The notes under the pieces were generated by a model. It did not search any database, was not told the DNA's origin, and saw nothing but the letters and a program-made list of their open reading frames with translations. 64,000 nt of DNA, taken from assembly GCF_022825805.1 (NCBI RefSeq), contig NZ_JAJDWC010000028.1, positions 62,001 through 126,000 on the forward strand. Reading direction: 5' to 3'. Shown here one piece after another: positions 9,221-21,874 of the stretch. Numbering within the stretch: the first letter of the stretch is position 1; each line of letters starts with the position of its first letter. A program made the position numbers and the translations under genes. The stretch comes from Phaeobacter sp. GTDB taxonomy: Bacteria > Pseudomonadota > Alphaproteobacteria > Rhodobacterales > Rhodobacteraceae.

Positions 9221-10768
9221 TTATTGAGATGCGACCTGGGTCGCTGAGGTGAGATCCGCAGCGGCCAGAGATTGATTGTAGTTTGCGATCAGCGCCTCGG
9301 TCGACGGGCCGATCACATCGGTCACCAGCGACGGGTAGATGCCGAGCAGGATGGTCATGGCAACCAGCGGCGCAAAGATGAACCGCTCACGTCCGGTCAT
9401 GTCCTGAATGGTTTTCAGGCTGCCCTTGATCAGGTCGCCAAACACCACCCGGCGATAGAGCCACAGCGCATAACCGGCCGAGAAGATCACACCCGTCGCC
9501 GCCACAGCCGCAACCCAGGTGTTTTTCTGGAACGCGCCCATCAGGGTCAAGAATTCACCCACAAACCCAGATGTGCCCGGCAGGCCAACGTTGCCCATGG
9601 TGAAGAACATAAAGACCAAAGCATAGGCAGGCATGCGGATCACCAGACCACCGTAGGCATCGATGTCGCGCGTGTGCATCCGGTCGTAAACGACCCCCAC
9701 ACACAGGAACAGCGCAGCCGAGATGAAGCCGTGGCTCAGCATCTGGAAGATCGCACCGTCAATGCCCTGCTGGTTTGCGGCAAAAATACCCATGGTCACG
9801 AACCCCATGTGGGCGACCGATGAATAGGCGATGAGCTTTTTCATGTCGTCCTGCACGATCGCCACCAGCGAGGTGTAGACAATCGCGATGGCAGACATCC
9901 ACAGCACCAGATCGGCCATGACCTCTGCACCCACCGGGAACATCGGCAGGGAGAAGCGCAGGAAGCCATAGCCCCCCATCTTCAAGAGGATTGCCGCCAG
10001 CACAACAGACCCCGCTGTCGGCGCCTGAACGTGGGCGTCCGGAAGCCAGGTGTGCACCGGCCACATCGGCATTTTCACCGCAAAGGATGCAAAGAACGCC
10101 AGGAACAGGAGCGTCTGCATTCCGCCAACCACATGCAGCCCCATCAGATCAAATGCGCCCGATGCAAATGTATGCGTCAGCAGCGCTTCGATATCGCTGG
10201 TGCCGGCGTCGGCGATCATGGCGATCATCGCAACCAACATCAGAACCGAGCCAAGGAAGGTGTAGAGGAAGAACTTGAACGATGCGTAGATCCGGTTGGC
10301 GCCGCCCCAGATGCCGATGATCAGGAACATGGGGATCAGACCGGCTTCGAAGAACAGGTAGAACAGCACCAGATCCAGCGCCATAAAGACGCCCAGCATC
10401 AGAGTTTCCAGCAGCAGGAACGCGATCATGTATTCCTTCACCCGCGTTTTCACATCCCAGCTGGCCAGAATGGTCAGCGGCATGACGAAGGTGGTCAGCA
10501 TGACAAACAGGACCGAAATCCCATCAACGCCCAGTTTGTATTTCAGGCCAAAGATCCACTCCGCCTCTTCCACAAACTGGAAGCCCGTGTTGTTCGGGTC
10601 GAACTCCAGGTAAATGCCAAGGCTGACCAGGAAGGTGATCGTGGTCGCAAACAGGCTGACGTATTTGGCGTTGCGCTGCGCAGCCTCGTCGTCTCCGCGC
10701 AGGAACAGGGCCAAGATCGCCGCGGCAAGCGCCGGGATGAAGGTGACAATAGAAAGAAGATTGTCCAT
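9221..10768 (-). CDS. nuoM: NADH-quinone oxidoreductase subunit M
   Basis: I start this at 10768 and not at the longer possible start at 10798. The peptide [20 protein letters not shown] is the usual NuoM N-terminus, and its ATG shares one base with the nuoL stop (TGATG), a tight coupling. The 515 residues form an antiporter-like membrane subunit. Key blocks are [19 protein letters not shown] and [18 protein letters not shown]. It contributes one of the proton channels of complex I. Nothing is missing or truncated. Confidence 0.96.
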   Translation of the reverse strand: MDNLLSIVTFIPALAAAILALFLRGDDEAAQRNAKYVSLFATTITFLVSLGIYLEFDPNNTGFQFVEEAEWIFGLKYKLGVDGISVLFVMLTTFVMPLTILASWDVKTRVKEYMIAFLLLETLMLGVFMALDLVLFYLFFEAGLIPMFLIIGIWGGANRIYASFKFFLYTFLGSVLMLVAMIAMIADAGTSDIEALLTHTFASGAFDLMGLHVVGGMQTLLFLAFFASFAVKMPMWPVHTWLPDAHVQAPTAGSVVLAAILLKMGGYGFLRFSLPMFPVGAEVMADLVLWMSAIAIVYTSLVAIVQDDMKKLIAYSSVAHMGFVTMGIFAANQQGIDGAIFQMLSHGFISAALFLCVGVVYDRMHTRDIDAYGGLVIRMPAYALVFMFFTMGNVGLPGTSGFVGEFLTLMGAFQKNTWVAAVAATGVIFSAGYALWLYRRVVFGDLIKGSLKTIQDMTGRERFIFAPLVAMTILLGIYPSLVTDVIGPSTEALIANYNQSLAAADLTSATQVASQ

Positions 10769-12870
10769 CAGTGCGCTCCTCCGCCGATCGACATCCATGT
10801 GACCAGCGCCGCGATACCCAGCACCATCCAGAAGGCGTAGGTAAAGATATAACCCGATTGGGCACGCCCTGCGAGGCGCGTGAAGAAGGGGATAATGCCC
10901 ATTGCCAGACCGTTCAAGGCGCCGTCGATGACACTGCCATCACCGCGTTTCCAGAAGAACCGACCGATGGCCAGGCTCGGTTTGACAAAGACAAAGTTAT
11001 ACAGCTCGTCGAAATACCATTTGTTCTTGAGGAACAGGTACAGCGGTTCGTGCGTTTTTGCCATCCGCGCTGGCAGCGAGGGGTTCCAGATATAGAACCA
11101 CAGCGCGCCAATCAGGCCGACCAGCATCGCAGCAAACGGCGAGAGCTTGACCCATTTGGGGGCATCGTGCGCATCGTCGAGCACGGTATTGTCCGGCGCG
11201 ATATACAAAGCACCCTCTCCCGGCTGCCCGGTGAAGACATAATGCGGCGCGCCCTCTTTGGCACCTTTGCTGCCTTTGGCCACGGCATCGTCTGAATGGC
11301 TCAGATCCGCCTGGTCGGCGCTGTCAGCAGCGGCCTCGGCATAGGGAATGCCATAGAATTTGCCGACCGTGTCAGTGTAGCCAAAGAAGCTCTTGTACCA
11401 GATCGCACCGGAGAACACCGCACCAAGCGCCAGCACACCGAGCGGGATCAGCATGACCAAGGGGCTTTCATGCGCGTGCTCGTGGGTGTGTTTGTCACCA
11501 CGCGGCGAGCCATAGAAGGTGAGGAAGATCAGACGCCAGGAATAGAAGGATGTCATCGCAGCCGCGATCACCAACATCCAGAAGCCATACATCGACCCAC
11601 CGGCATAAGCGCTTTCGATGACCGCATCTTTGGACACAAAGCCTGCAAAGCCGATCCAACCTGTCAACGGAATACCAACACCGGTGATGGCGAGGGTCCC
11701 GATCATCATCGCCCAGAAGGTATAAGGGATCTTTTTACGCAGACCGCCATAGTTGGTCATGTCCTGCTCGTGATGCATCGCGTGGATCACGGAGCCCGCA
11801 CCCAAGAACAACATCGCCTTGAAGAACGCATGCGTGAACAGGTGGAACATCGCCGCGGAATACATGCCAACACCGGCCGCCACGAACATATACCCCAGCT
11901 GCGAACAGGTGGAGTACGCGATCACGCGCTTGATGTCAGTCTGCACCAGACCAACAGTGGCCGCGAAGAATGCGGTCGTTGCACCCAGAACCGTGACAAA
12001 GGCCATCGCTTCGTCTGCAAATTCCATCAGCGGCGACATGCGGCACACCAGGAATACACCGGCGGTCACCATGGTCGCGGCGTGGATCAGCGCGGACACA
12101 GGTGTCGGCCCTTCCATCGCGTCCGGCAGCCAGGTGTGCAGGATCAACTGCGCCGATTTGCCCATCGCGCCCACGAACAGCAACACGGCAATCAGATTGG
12201 CAGCGTTCCATTCCGTCCACAGGAACGAAATCTGGGTCTCGGCAATTTCAGGGGTGGCTGCGAAAATGTCGCTGAAGTTGATGCTATCCGTCAGCAGGAA
12301 CAGGCCAAAGATCCCCAGCGCAAAGCCAAAGTCGCCCACGCGGTTGACGATAAACGCCTTCATCGCGGCGGCATTGGCCGTCGGCTTGCGATAGTAAAAT
12401 CCAATCAGCAGGTAGGAGGCAACGCCCACACCTTCCCAGCCAAAGAACATTTGCACCAGGTTGTCGGAGGTCACCAGCATCAACATCGCGAAGGTGAAGA
12501 ACGACAGATAGGCAAAGAAGCGAGGCTTGTAGCTTTCGCCGTCTTTCCACTGCGGATCATGCGCCATGTAGCCAAACGAGTAGAGGTGAACCAGCGCCGA
12601 CACCGTGGTGATCACGATCAGCATGATCGCGGTCAGACGGTCCAGACGGATCCCCCAATAGGTCGACAACGAGCCGCTTTCGATCCAGCGCAGGATGTTG
12701 ATGGTCTCGGTGGTGCCATCAAATGTCAGGAAGACGATCCAGGACAGGAAGGCTGCGAAAAACAACAACGCTGTGGCGGTCACCGTGGCGGCTGTTTCGC
12801 CGATGAACTTCCAGCCAAAGCCGCACAGGATGGCCCCGACCAAGGGGGCAAAGAGAAGGATGGTTTCCAT
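10768..12870 (-). CDS. nuoL: NADH-quinone oxidoreductase subunit L
   Basis: A 700-residue membrane subunit, the largest antiporter-like channel of complex I. Diagnostic blocks are [39 protein letters not shown] and [18 protein letters not shown]. The C-terminal third contains a soluble acidic insertion ([21 protein letters not shown]) before the last transmembrane and lateral-helix segments. It starts 6 bases after nuoK and overlaps the start of nuoM by one base. The insertion adds length relative to short NuoL forms but does not disturb the conserved core. Confidence 0.97.
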   Translation of the reverse strand: METILLFAPLVGAILCGFGWKFIGETAATVTATALLFFAAFLSWIVFLTFDGTTETINILRWIESGSLSTYWGIRLDRLTAIMLIVITTVSALVHLYSFGYMAHDPQWKDGESYKPRFFAYLSFFTFAMLMLVTSDNLVQMFFGWEGVGVASYLLIGFYYRKPTANAAAMKAFIVNRVGDFGFALGIFGLFLLTDSINFSDIFAATPEIAETQISFLWTEWNAANLIAVLLFVGAMGKSAQLILHTWLPDAMEGPTPVSALIHAATMVTAGVFLVCRMSPLMEFADEAMAFVTVLGATTAFFAATVGLVQTDIKRVIAYSTCSQLGYMFVAAGVGMYSAAMFHLFTHAFFKAMLFLGAGSVIHAMHHEQDMTNYGGLRKKIPYTFWAMMIGTLAITGVGIPLTGWIGFAGFVSKDAVIESAYAGGSMYGFWMLVIAAAMTSFYSWRLIFLTFYGSPRGDKHTHEHAHESPLVMLIPLGVLALGAVFSGAIWYKSFFGYTDTVGKFYGIPYAEAAADSADQADLSHSDDAVAKGSKGAKEGAPHYVFTGQPGEGALYIAPDNTVLDDAHDAPKWVKLSPFAAMLVGLIGALWFYIWNPSLPARMAKTHEPLYLFLKNKWYFDELYNFVFVKPSLAIGRFFWKRGDGSVIDGALNGLAMGIIPFFTRLAGRAQSGYIFTYAFWMVLGIAALVTWMSIGGGAH

Positions 12871-12876
12871 AGTGCT

Positions 12877-13182
12877 TTAGCCCTTCATCACGTTGACGTC
12901 TTCGACGGCAATGGTGCCCCGGTTGCGGAAGAAGCAGACCAAAATCGCCAGGCCAATCGCTGCTTCGGCTGCGGCCACCGTCAGGACAAACAGGGTAAAC
13001 ACCTGACCGACCAGATCGCCGAGGAAGGAGGAGAAGGCCACCAGATTGATATTCACCGCCAAGAGCATCAATTCGATGCTCATCAGCAGGATGATGATGT
13101 TCTTACGGTTCAGGAAGAGACCGAAGATGCCGATCACGAACAAGGTCGCCGCGACGGTCAGATAATGTTCAATGGTGATCAT
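12877..13182 (-). CDS. nuoK: NADH-quinone oxidoreductase subunit K
   Basis: A 101-residue protein with three transmembrane helices. The second and third carry the conserved buried glutamates in the [17 protein letters not shown] and [14 protein letters not shown] stretches. It links the NuoL/M/N channels to the quinone module. It starts 4 bases after the nuoJ stop. Length matches the family exactly. Confidence 0.97.
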   Translation of the reverse strand: MITIEHYLTVAATLFVIGIFGLFLNRKNIIILLMSIELMLLAVNINLVAFSSFLGDLVGQVFTLFVLTVAAAEAAIGLAILVCFFRNRGTIAVEDVNVMKG

Positions 13183-13186
13183 CGCG

Positions 13187-13789
13187 TCAAAGCCCCTGCC
13201 CCGGTTTCACATCCTTCAGCTCCATCGCAGCTGCTGGATCGCGCATCATCTGCGCGACCACGTCCTGGCGCTTGACGTCCTGACGATGGCGCAGTGTCAG
13301 CACGATCGCGCCGATCATCGCAACCAGCAGGATCAGACCAGACAGTTGGAACAGAAGGAAATATTGATCATAAATGATGAGGCCAAGCGCCTCTGAATTG
13401 TGGCGATCATCTGGAATGGGCTGTGCCAGCTGGTCGGCCGCCGCAGGCGCGCTTTCCCAGGCGCCATAGGCCATCACGAACTGCATCAGGATCACCACCC
13501 CGATCAGCAGCGCGAGCGGCATATAGCGCGCCATCTCGGCCTTCAGCTCGGCAAAATCCACGTCCAGCATCATCACAACGAAGAGGAACAGGACCGCAAC
13601 CGCGCCCACATAGACAATCACCAACAGCATGGCGACAAATTCAGCGCCGAGCAGAACGAACAACCCTGCCGAAGAAATGAAGGCCAAAATCAGCCACAGC
13701 ACCGAATGCACGGGCTGACGGCTGATCACGGTCAGCAACCCGCCGGCAATCGCGCTCAGCGCAAAAAGGTAAAAGGCAAAAACAGTCAT
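13187..13789 (-). CDS. nuoJ: NADH-quinone oxidoreductase subunit J
   Basis: A 200-residue membrane subunit with five predicted helices. The conserved glycine- and valine-rich stretch [20 protein letters not shown] contains the helix that forms a pi-bulge in complex I. Its start codon overlaps the stop of the carboxymuconolactone-decarboxylase-like gene by 4 bases, so it should be co-translated with that gene. The C-terminal ~35 residues ([17 protein letters not shown] onward) are cytoplasmic. Confidence 0.96.
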   Translation of the reverse strand: MTVFAFYLFALSAIAGGLLTVISRQPVHSVLWLILAFISSAGLFVLLGAEFVAMLLVIVYVGAVAVLFLFVVMMLDVDFAELKAEMARYMPLALLIGVVILMQFVMAYGAWESAPAAADQLAQPIPDDRHNSEALGLIIYDQYFLLFQLSGLILLVAMIGAIVLTLRHRQDVKRQDVVAQMMRDPAAAMELKDVKPGQGL

Positions 13790-14205
13790 GTGACATCGTC
13801 CCCTTTGGCGTCCAGGACCTCGCGGGCCAATTCCAGCCCCCGGGTCATGGCCGGGATGCCGGCAAAGACCGACATCTGCCCGATTGTTTCAACAATCTCT
13901 TGTTTCTTGGCACCCGCTTCTAAGGCGTGGCGCACGGTTTGACGGATCGCAGTGTCCGCTTGCGCACCCTGCATGGTCAGCCCCGCCAGCGTCAGCAACA
14001 GCCGCGTTTTGGCATCCAGCCCGTCCGCGTTCACCGCGTTGCCGAACATGATTTCCATCACGTCTTTCGGCATTTTGGGCCACAGCGTCTCAAACTCCTT
14101 GAAGGCACCGGAGGGCACGAAGCTCTCCAACGCAGGGTTGAGCGCTTTGGCCATCTCCTGGGCCTGCGCCATCATGGTTTCAAATGGGGTCTTCGCGTCT
14201 GTCAT
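13786..14205 (-). CDS. Carboxymuconolactone decarboxylase-like (AhpD-fold) protein inside the nuo operon
   Basis: The open frame extends upstream to 14388 inside nuoI, but I start at the ATG at 14205, which overlaps the nuoI stop (ATGA). The resulting 139-residue protein has the CMD/AhpD-type helical block from about residue 60 to 130 ([20 protein letters not shown], then [22 protein letters not shown]). AhpD peroxidases need a CxxC pair; this protein has no cysteine, so disulfide reductase chemistry is unlikely. True 4-carboxymuconolactone decarboxylases act in aromatic degradation, and no such genes are nearby. It overlaps both nuoI and nuoJ by 4 bases, so it is made with the complex. Its function is unknown. 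Confidence 0.88.
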   Translation of the reverse strand: MTDAKTPFETMMAQAQEMAKALNPALESFVPSGAFKEFETLWPKMPKDVMEIMFGNAVNADGLDAKTRLLLTLAGLTMQGAQADTAIRQTVRHALEAGAKKQEIVETIGQMSVFAGIPAMTRGLELAREVLDAKGDDVT

Positions 14206-14696
14206 CGGTAAGGTGCATCCAATTCCAGATTGCGCGCGATTTCCGCCTCCCAGCGCTCCCCGTTCGAAAGCAGTTTGTCCTTGTCGTAAAACAGCTCTTC
14301 GCGGGTCTCGGTGGCGAATTCGAAATTCGGACCTTCGACGATGGCATCCACCGGGCAGGCTTCCTGGCAGAAGCCGCAGTAGATGCATTTGGTCATGTCG
14401 ATGTCATACCGCGTGGTGCGGCGGCTGCCATCCTCGCGCGGTTCCGCGTCGATGGTGATCGCCTGCGCCGGACAAACCGCTTCGCACAGTTTGCAGGCAA
14501 TGCAGCGCTCTTCGCCGTTCGGGTAGCGGCGCAGCGCATGCTCACCACGGAAACGCGGCGACAGAGGGCCTTTCTCGTGCGGGTAGTTCACCGTGGCTTT
14601 CGGGGCGAAGAAGTATTTCAGCCCCAGTTTGAAACCAACCCAGAAATCCTGCAGCAGGAAGTATTTGGCGGCGCGTGTGTAGTCGATATTGGCCAT
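14202..14696 (-). CDS. nuoI: NADH-quinone oxidoreductase subunit I
   Basis: A 164-residue subunit with two ferredoxin-type [4Fe-4S] motifs. Cys 65, 68, 71 and 75 and Cys 104, 107, 110 and 114 form the N6a and N6b clusters that carry electrons from the peripheral arm toward N2. An amphipathic N-terminal segment ([20 protein letters not shown]) anchors it at the membrane. It follows nuoH after a spacer of about 120 bases, the longest gap in the second half of the operon, and is coupled to the CMD-like gene downstream. Confidence 0.97.
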   Translation of the reverse strand: MANIDYTRAAKYFLLQDFWVGFKLGLKYFFAPKATVNYPHEKGPLSPRFRGEHALRRYPNGEERCIACKLCEAVCPAQAITIDAEPREDGSRRTTRYDIDMTKCIYCGFCQEACPVDAIVEGPNFEFATETREELFYDKDKLLSNGERWEAEIARNLELDAPYR

Positions 14697-14819
14697 CGGT
14701 CAGCCTCCTACTCGCATTTGGTTTGCGGCGCGCATGTTCTGGGCCTGCAAACCGTGTTGTTTGTTCGTGGTCACGGAGTTCTGCGTGACCGAATTTGCCA
14801 TCGTTGTGTCAAACACCGC
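14697..14819 (-). other. nuoH-nuoI spacer with an inverted repeat
   Basis: This 123-base gap contains GGTCACG (14770-14776) and CGTGACC (14785-14791), a perfect 7-bp dyad with an 8-base loop. A 33-codon frame (14700-14801, starting MANSVTQNSV, Asn/Gln-rich) is open on the minus strand. It lacks a convincing ribosome binding site and uses atypical codons, so I do not call it a gene. Confidence 0.45.
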
Positions 14820-15857
14820 TCACCCTCCCATGGCCCAGCGGGCATAGATGCCCCAGAACCAGTCGAACTTGGCCGCAAAGGCAACGAAAACGACCCAGAC
14901 CAAGGAGAATGGCAGGAAGACTTTCCACCCCAGGCGCATCAGCTGGTCGTAGCGGTAGCGCGGCGTGATCGCCTTCACCATCGCAAACAGGAAGAAGAAG
15001 AACGCCATCTTGCCGATCATCCACAGCACGCCATCAGGCAAGCCCGGGATCGGGGACAGCCAGCCGCCGAAGAACAAGAGCGACATCAGCGCACACATCA
15101 AGAAGATCGCGATATATTCACCGGCCATGAACAACAGAAACGGAGTCGCCGAGTATTCCACCTGATAGCCCGCAACCAGTTCGGATTCCGCTTCGGGCAG
15201 ATCGAACGGCGGGCGGTTGGTTTCCGCAAGGGCCGAGATGAAGAACAAGAACACCATCGGGAAATGCGGCAGCCAGTACCAGTTCAACAGGCCCAGATCC
15301 CCGTCCTGCGCACGCACGATGTCACCGAAGTTCATGGAGCCCGTGGACAGGATGACGCCAATGATGATCAGACCGATAGAAACCTCATAAGAGATCATCT
15401 GCGCCGCGGACCGCAGCGAGCCAAGGAACGGGTATTTGGAGTTCGACGCCCAACCGCCCATGATGACGCCGTAGACCTCGAGGGAGGAGACCGCAAACAC
15501 GTAGAGGATGGCGACGTTCAGGTCAGACAGGACCCAGCCGTCATTCAGCGGGATCACCGCCCAGGCAATCATCGCCAACACGAAAGAGGTGAGCGGCGCC
15601 AGAATGAACACGGCGCGATCCGCCCCAGCGGGGATCACCACCTCTTTCACCACATATTTCAGCGCGTCAGCGACAGTCTGCAACAGACCAAACGCCCCCA
15701 CCACATTGGGGCCGCGTCGCATTTGCACCGCCGCCCAGATTTTCCGGTCCCCGTAAACGAGGAACAGAAGCGAAACCATGACAAAGGCCACGACCGCAAG
15801 GACCTGTGCCAATATCAAAACGGCGATGCCGCCTGGGGTGTTAAAGAAGTCAGCCAT
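14820..15857 (-). CDS. nuoH: NADH-quinone oxidoreductase subunit H
   Basis: A 345-residue membrane subunit with about eight helices, forming the quinone-access chamber. Diagnostic blocks are [20 protein letters not shown] near residues 34-53 and the acidic-rich [20 protein letters not shown] loop, which faces NuoB and NuoD. It follows a small putative lipoprotein gene by 6 bases. Length and motifs are standard. Confidence 0.97.
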   Translation of the reverse strand: MADFFNTPGGIAVLILAQVLAVVAFVMVSLLFLVYGDRKIWAAVQMRRGPNVVGAFGLLQTVADALKYVVKEVVIPAGADRAVFILAPLTSFVLAMIAWAVIPLNDGWVLSDLNVAILYVFAVSSLEVYGVIMGGWASNSKYPFLGSLRSAAQMISYEVSIGLIIIGVILSTGSMNFGDIVRAQDGDLGLLNWYWLPHFPMVFLFFISALAETNRPPFDLPEAESELVAGYQVEYSATPFLLFMAGEYIAIFLMCALMSLLFFGGWLSPIPGLPDGVLWMIGKMAFFFFLFAMVKAITPRYRYDQLMRLGWKVFLPFSLVWVVFVAFAAKFDWFWGIYARWAMGG

Positions 15858-15863
15858 AGGTCC

Positions 15864-16246
15864 TCACACCGTGGGTATTCCGTTTTCCGCGCAGTCCGCC
15901 ACCACGACTTCGGCGTCGATGGTGCGCAATCCGCTCGGGAGCGCTGGGGAGATTGTGTAAACGGCATCTGCCATTTGCTCTCCACCTGTTTGTTTCATTG
16001 TTGTGCGCACATGACGCGCAAACCCGTAACCACGGATCAGCGCGTATTGTGCTGCGGCACAGGCCGCGTATTTGTCCAGATCCTCACTCGACCGTGCGCC
16101 GACCATGGTGACATGGAATTGTACCAGATCCCCCTCCAGAAGATCGGTCTTCACGCCGCGATACTCGGGCGCAAAGGCCGCTTCCGCGCGGGAGGGCGCT
16201 TCGGCACAGGCTGCAACCAGCCAGGGCAATATGAGGGCGGCGCGGA

Positions 16247-16250
<4 letters not shown>
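15864..16250 (-). CDS. Small putative lipoprotein between nuoG and nuoH
   Basis: A 128-residue protein with a short signal peptide and a lipobox-like LVAAC ending at Cys15 ([15 protein letters not shown]). Two further Cys occur in the CAAAQ stretch and in the DCAENG end. I do not recognise a domain. The start overlaps the nuoG stop by 4 bases, and the gene ends 6 bases before nuoH, so it is fully embedded in the operon. A periplasm-facing lipoprotein could help assembly or sit near the membrane arm, but this is inference from position only. Confidence 0.75.
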
Positions 16251-18229
<1,979 letters not shown>

Positions 18230-18232
18230 GGT

Positions 18233-18652
18233 CTATTTCGCCCTCAATAAAACGCCGATCGCGCTGTTTTTCTCGATTTCTGCGCGACCAAACGTGCAGA
18301 ATGTTTCTGTTTTCTCGTAGGACACGCCATTTTGCGCCAGAAAGCGCTCGCCTTTGGCCCGCATCCGTTTCTTTTCCGCGTCCGAGCTGATGTAGGCCCG
18401 GATTTCGGTATCACTGTAGCCAAGGTCATTGGCCCGCGCCCGCAGACGGCGCAATTCACCCAACCCTTTGAACAATCGCGCAGACAAGCGATCACAGTGG
18501 TCTGCGACCTCTTTTGCCACGGCGACAGCAAACAAAGGGTTTTCAATTTCAGGCACATCGCGCAGCGAAGGTTTCGCAGCCGCAGCACCGGGTTGAAACA
18601 GCACCGCAGCCGCAATCGCGGCGACCAGGGGTTTGATAGCAGCCAGCACCAT
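18233..18652 (-). CDS. Exported DUF5333-type protein of the nuo operon
   Basis: The frame is open up to 18778, but I start at the ATG at 18652. An AAAGGA Shine-Dalgarno lies 7 bases upstream, and the peptide then begins with a clean signal sequence (MVLAAIKPLVAAIAAAVLF, AAAAKP at the cleavage region). The mature ~115 residues include SLRDVPEIENPLFAVAVAKE, a helical basic stretch (LGELRRLRARANDLGYSDTE) and single cysteines in ADHCDRL and ETFCTFG that might pair. It resembles the DUF5333 family found beside nuo genes in Rhodobacteraceae. No enzymatic motif is visible. Its job is unknown. Confidence 0.8.
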   Translation of the reverse strand: MVLAAIKPLVAAIAAAVLFQPGAAAAKPSLRDVPEIENPLFAVAVAKEVADHCDRLSARLFKGLGELRRLRARANDLGYSDTEIRAYISSDAEKKRMRAKGERFLAQNGVSYEKTETFCTFGRAEIEKNSAIGVLLRAK

Positions 18653-18765
18653 AGCGCATCCTTTTGTTGCTTGTGGTCCTGCAAAGCACAGCGATGGAAC
18701 GATGTTAGTCAATAACATCGCCCGGGCTGAGCAGGCCGTTGCAACAGGATATGCCAGTGTTTGGC

Positions 18766-19116
18766 TCACGGAGTGCAAACCCCTTCATATAGCGCATCAG
18801 CACCGACCAGCGGCACCGCTGCATCTGCATCAAGCGGATTTACAGCCCAGGTGATCTGCGAGGATCCATAGGCCTGCACGCAATACCGGGTGCCTTCGTG
18901 ATGCGCTGCAAGGCGTGCGCCCTCCAGCGATCGTGTGGCGTCATTCACCGTGACGGTAAACGGCGCAAGACTGTCTTTCTTGTCGACAGCTTTGGCCTTC
19001 GCCTTGAACGGCACACCAGCATAAATCGGTCGGTTGCTGGTCAGGTCGCCGCATCCGGCCAGAGCCAGGATGCCAACGCTGAGCGCTGCCAAGGTTTTGT
19101 TTATCCGTACGGTCAT
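18766..19116 (-). CDS. Putative lipoprotein between nuoF and the DUF5333-type gene
   Basis: A 116-residue protein with a signal peptide and a clear lipobox (LALAGC, Cys at about residue 22). The mature part contains FTVTVNDATRSLEGARLAAH, then RYCVQAYGSSQITWAVN. It is likely tethered to a membrane in the periplasm. It resembles small Rhodobacteraceae lipoproteins of unknown function. It starts 21 bases after nuoF and is followed by a 113-base gap before the DUF5333-type gene, so a second promoter or processing site could lie there. Confidence 0.75.
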   Translation of the reverse strand: MTVRINKTLAALSVGILALAGCGDLTSNRPIYAGVPFKAKAKAVDKKDSLAPFTVTVNDATRSLEGARLAAHHEGTRYCVQAYGSSQITWAVNPLDADAAVPLVGADALYEGVCTP

Positions 19117-19137
19117 AACTGTCTTACACTCTCACTG

Positions 19138-20436
19138 TCATTCAGCCGCCATCGCACCCATACGCCCTGTTTTCTGCGCTTTGATGCGATCTTCGATCTC
19201 TTCTCTGAAGTTGCGGATCAGACCCTGGATCGGCCAGGCAGCCGCATCGCCCAGGGCACAAATGGTGTGGCCTTCGACCTGTTTGGTCACATCCCACAAC
19301 ATATCGATCTCTTCCAGCTCGGCCTCGCCACGCACCAAGCGCTCCATCACCCGCATCATCCAACCGGTGCCTTCGCGGCAGGGCGTACATTGGCCACAGC
19401 TTTCGTGTTTGTAGAACTTCGACAGCCGCCAGATCGCTTTGATGATATCGGTCTGCTTGTCCATCACGATGACCGCCGCGGTGCCAAGGCCGGAGCCCAG
19501 CTCACCCCGCAGGTAGTCGAAGTCCATGATGGCGTCTTTCATGTTCTCACCGCGCACACATGGCACGGACGATCCACCGGGGATAACAGCCAGCAGATTG
19601 TCCCAGCCCCCGCGGATGCCGCCGCAGTGCTTTTCGATCAGCTCTTCGAAACTGATGGACATCGCCTCTTCGACGACACAAGGCGCATTCACATGGCCGG
19701 AGATCGCAAACAGCTTGGTGCCTGCGTTGTTCTGACGGCCAAAGGAGGCAAACCAATCCGCGCCCCGGCGCAGGATGGTCGGCACAACCGCAATGGATTC
19801 CACGTTGTTCACAGTGGTCGGGCAGCCATAAAGACCGGCCCCCGCCGGGAACGGTGGCTTCATCCGCGGCATGCCTTTTTTGCCCTCAAGGCTCTCGATC
19901 AGGGCGGTTTCCTCGCCACAGATATAGGCACCCGCACCGTGGTGCAGGAACACATCAAAATCCCAGCCAGAGCCTGCAGCGTTGCGACCCAACAGGCCTG
20001 AATCATAGGCTTCGTCGATGGCCGCCTGCAGCGCTTCGCGCTCGCGGATGTATTCGCCACGCAGATAGATATAGCAGGTGTGCGCCTGCATCGCGAAAGA
20101 CGCAATCAACGCCCCTTCGATCAGCGTATGCGGATCGTGGCGCATGATTTCGCGGTCTTTGCAGGTGCCGGGCTCGGATTCGTCGGCGTTGATCACCAGA
20201 TAAGATGGGCGCCCGTCGCTTTCCTTGGGCATAAACGACCATTTCAGCCCGGTGGGAAAACCCGCACCACCACGGCCCCGAAGCCCGGAATCCTTCATGG
20301 TCTGGATGATCCAGTCGCGACCGTTTTGAATAAGACCCGCGGTGCCATCCCAATGGCCCCTTTTCTTGGCACCTGCCAGGGTACGCTCATGCATCCCGTA
20401 AAGGTTGGTAAAGATCCGGTCCTGGTCCTTCAGCAT
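19138..20436 (-). CDS. nuoF: NADH-quinone oxidoreductase subunit F
   Basis: A 432-residue NADH- and FMN-binding subunit. The glycine-rich [10 protein letters not shown] at residues 54-63 binds NADH. The FMN-site segment [19 protein letters not shown] follows near 167-185. The N3 [4Fe-4S] cluster ligands are Cys 347, 350, 353 ([11 protein letters not shown]) and 393. It takes the hydride from NADH and passes electrons to N3 and N1a. It follows the DUF5337-type gene by 6 bases. All key residues are present. Confidence 0.97.
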   Translation of the reverse strand: MLKDQDRIFTNLYGMHERTLAGAKKRGHWDGTAGLIQNGRDWIIQTMKDSGLRGRGGAGFPTGLKWSFMPKESDGRPSYLVINADESEPGTCKDREIMRHDPHTLIEGALIASFAMQAHTCYIYLRGEYIREREALQAAIDEAYDSGLLGRNAAGSGWDFDVFLHHGAGAYICGEETALIESLEGKKGMPRMKPPFPAGAGLYGCPTTVNNVESIAVVPTILRRGADWFASFGRQNNAGTKLFAISGHVNAPCVVEEAMSISFEELIEKHCGGIRGGWDNLLAVIPGGSSVPCVRGENMKDAIMDFDYLRGELGSGLGTAAVIVMDKQTDIIKAIWRLSKFYKHESCGQCTPCREGTGWMMRVMERLVRGEAELEEIDMLWDVTKQVEGHTICALGDAAAWPIQGLIRNFREEIEDRIKAQKTGRMGAMAAE

Positions 20437-20442
20437 TTGTGC

Positions 20443-20670
20443 CTACCTTTGACTGTCCTGGCGCATGCGCCAGAGTTGAAAAATATTGACCACGGCGTAG
20501 ACAAAACCGCCAAGCGCGGCAAAGTCGAACAAAAGCGCATAGCGTCCCGCCAGGCCAAGCGCGGGCCCGACGAACAGGGACATCGCCAACCACCCGATGG
20601 TGGTTGCGGCAATCACCACGGCGATATGCCGTCCCTTTTGCGCCAGTGCTCTATTGTGGTCGTCGCTCAT
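20443..20670 (-). CDS. Small two-helix membrane protein, DUF5337-type
   Basis: A 75-residue protein with a short charged N-terminus (MSDDHNRALAQKGRHIAV) and two hydrophobic helices at about residues 15-35 and 42-66, ending in a basic RMRQDSQR tail. It matches the DUF5337 family known from Rhodobacteraceae complex I operons. It lies between nuoE and nuoF, 6 bases upstream of nuoF. A membrane protein placed between two soluble NADH-module genes is odd, and a role in assembly or docking is a guess. Confidence 0.85.
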   Translation of the reverse strand: MSDDHNRALAQKGRHIAVVIAATTIGWLAMSLFVGPALGLAGRYALLFDFAALGGFVYAVVNIFQLWRMRQDSQR

Positions 20671-20710
20671 ATGTTCCTATCCACAACCGATCCCCTGCGG
20701 GATCAGCCGT

Positions 20711-21874
20711 TCAGTCGTCGTTATACCGGCCGTCGGCCTTTGCCGTCTTGGCAAACTCGGTGACCTCACCCGCCGCCAGCTTTCCGGCCTGCTCGATCCA
20801 GCCATCGCGCTGAATGCGGCCTTTGAACTTCAAACGGTTGTCAACCCAGGCGATCTCTGCCTCGCTCCAGGCAGCGATCTGGTCAAAGTGGAAGAAGCCC
20901 AGCTCATTGAGCATGCTTTCCAATTTGGGACCAACGCCTTTCAACAGTTTCAGATCATCGGCACCGCCCTCGCGCGAGGCAGTGAGCACTTCGGGGGCTT
21001 TTTCTTCGCCCGCATCGGCCACATCCGCCTTGGCGGCTGGTGCTTTGGCGGCCGGTGCTTTCGGTGCTGCGGCCTTGGCAGCAGCGGCTTGTTTGGCGGC
21101 TGTCACAGGTTCTTTGGGCGCGGCAGGCGGCTGCTCGGAGGCGGAACGACCCGCGACGCTGCCATCAGCGGCAACCCAAGGCGTCAGGATCGGCACTTCG
21201 CCACCATCAATCCGCTTGACCGTATCGCCGATATCCGCCGCCAGTTGCACTGAGGCATTATACTGCGTCTTGCCGCTTTCATAGTCGGTGAGCGATGTCA
21301 GACCAGTACGGGGCTCTGCCGCGTAACGACCGTTTTGTGGGCCCGGCAGGGGCACCTGCCCGGCGGCCAGATCATCAAGCAGTTTGGCGAAACCTTCCGC
21401 TGTCAGATCCTCGTAGTAGTCTTTGCCGATCTGCGCCATCGGCGCATTGGTGCACGCGCCCAGACACTCCACCTCTTCCCAGGTGAACTTGCCATCTGCA
21501 GACAGGGTGAAGGGCTTGTTGGCGATCTTTTCCTGACAGACAGCAACCAGATCTTCGGCACCGCAGATCATGCAAGACGTGGTGCCGCAGATCTGAACAT
21601 GTGCAACAGACCCGGTCGGCTGCAGCTGGAACATGAAATAAAAGGACGCCACTTCCAGCGCGCGGATATAGGCCATCCCCAGCATGTCCGCGACATATTC
21701 AATCGCAGGCTTGCTCAGCCAGCCTTCTTGTTCCTGGGCGCGCCACAACAGCGGAATGATCGCACTGGCCTGACGGCCATCAGGGAACTTTGTCAGCTGC
21801 GCCTCGGCCCAGGTCTGGTTGTCCGCCGTGAAGGCAAAACTGTCAGGTTGTTCGGAATGCAGACGACGAAGCAT
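20711..21874 (-). CDS. nuoE: NADH-quinone oxidoreductase subunit E with a C-terminal extension
   Basis: A 387-residue protein, more than twice the usual ~170 of NuoE. Residues 1-200 are the thioredoxin-like [2Fe-2S] domain with N1a ligands Cys 96, 101, 137 and 141. Then comes a Pro/Ala/Lys linker (about 235-290, repeats of APAAKAP type). A C-terminal helix-hairpin-helix-like domain follows ([20 protein letters not shown] around 298-317, then [18 protein letters not shown]). Similar tails occur in other Rhodobacteraceae NuoE proteins. Its start codon shares one base with the nuoD stop. The extension's role is unknown; it could bind protein or nucleic acid. Confidence 0.95.
   Translation of the reverse strand: MLRRLHSEQPDSFAFTADNQTWAEAQLTKFPDGRQASAIIPLLWRAQEQEGWLSKPAIEYVADMLGMAYIRALEVASFYFMFQLQPTGSVAHVQICGTTSCMICGAEDLVAVCQEKIANKPFTLSADGKFTWEEVECLGACTNAPMAQIGKDYYEDLTAEGFAKLLDDLAAGQVPLPGPQNGRYAAEPRTGLTSLTDYESGKTQYNASVQLAADIGDTVKRIDGGEVPILTPWVAADGSVAGRSASEQPPAAPKEPVTAAKQAAAAKAAAPKAPAAKAPAAKADVADAGEEKAPEVLTASREGGADDLKLLKGVGPKLESMLNELGFFHFDQIAAWSEAEIAWVDNRLKFKGRIQRDGWIEQAGKLAAGEVTEFAKTAKADGRYNDD

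Noticed and set aside
6442..9252. 936-codon open frame on the plus strand opposite coaX, birA and nuoN
   Set aside because: It lies antisense to three well-supported genes and is very rich in His, Gln and Arg, as expected from the mirror of GC-biased codons. It has no ribosome site or recognisable domain.
14700..14801. 33-codon frame between nuoH and nuoI
   Set aside because: No good ribosome site, low-complexity Asn/Gln content and rare codons; kept only as a note on the spacer.
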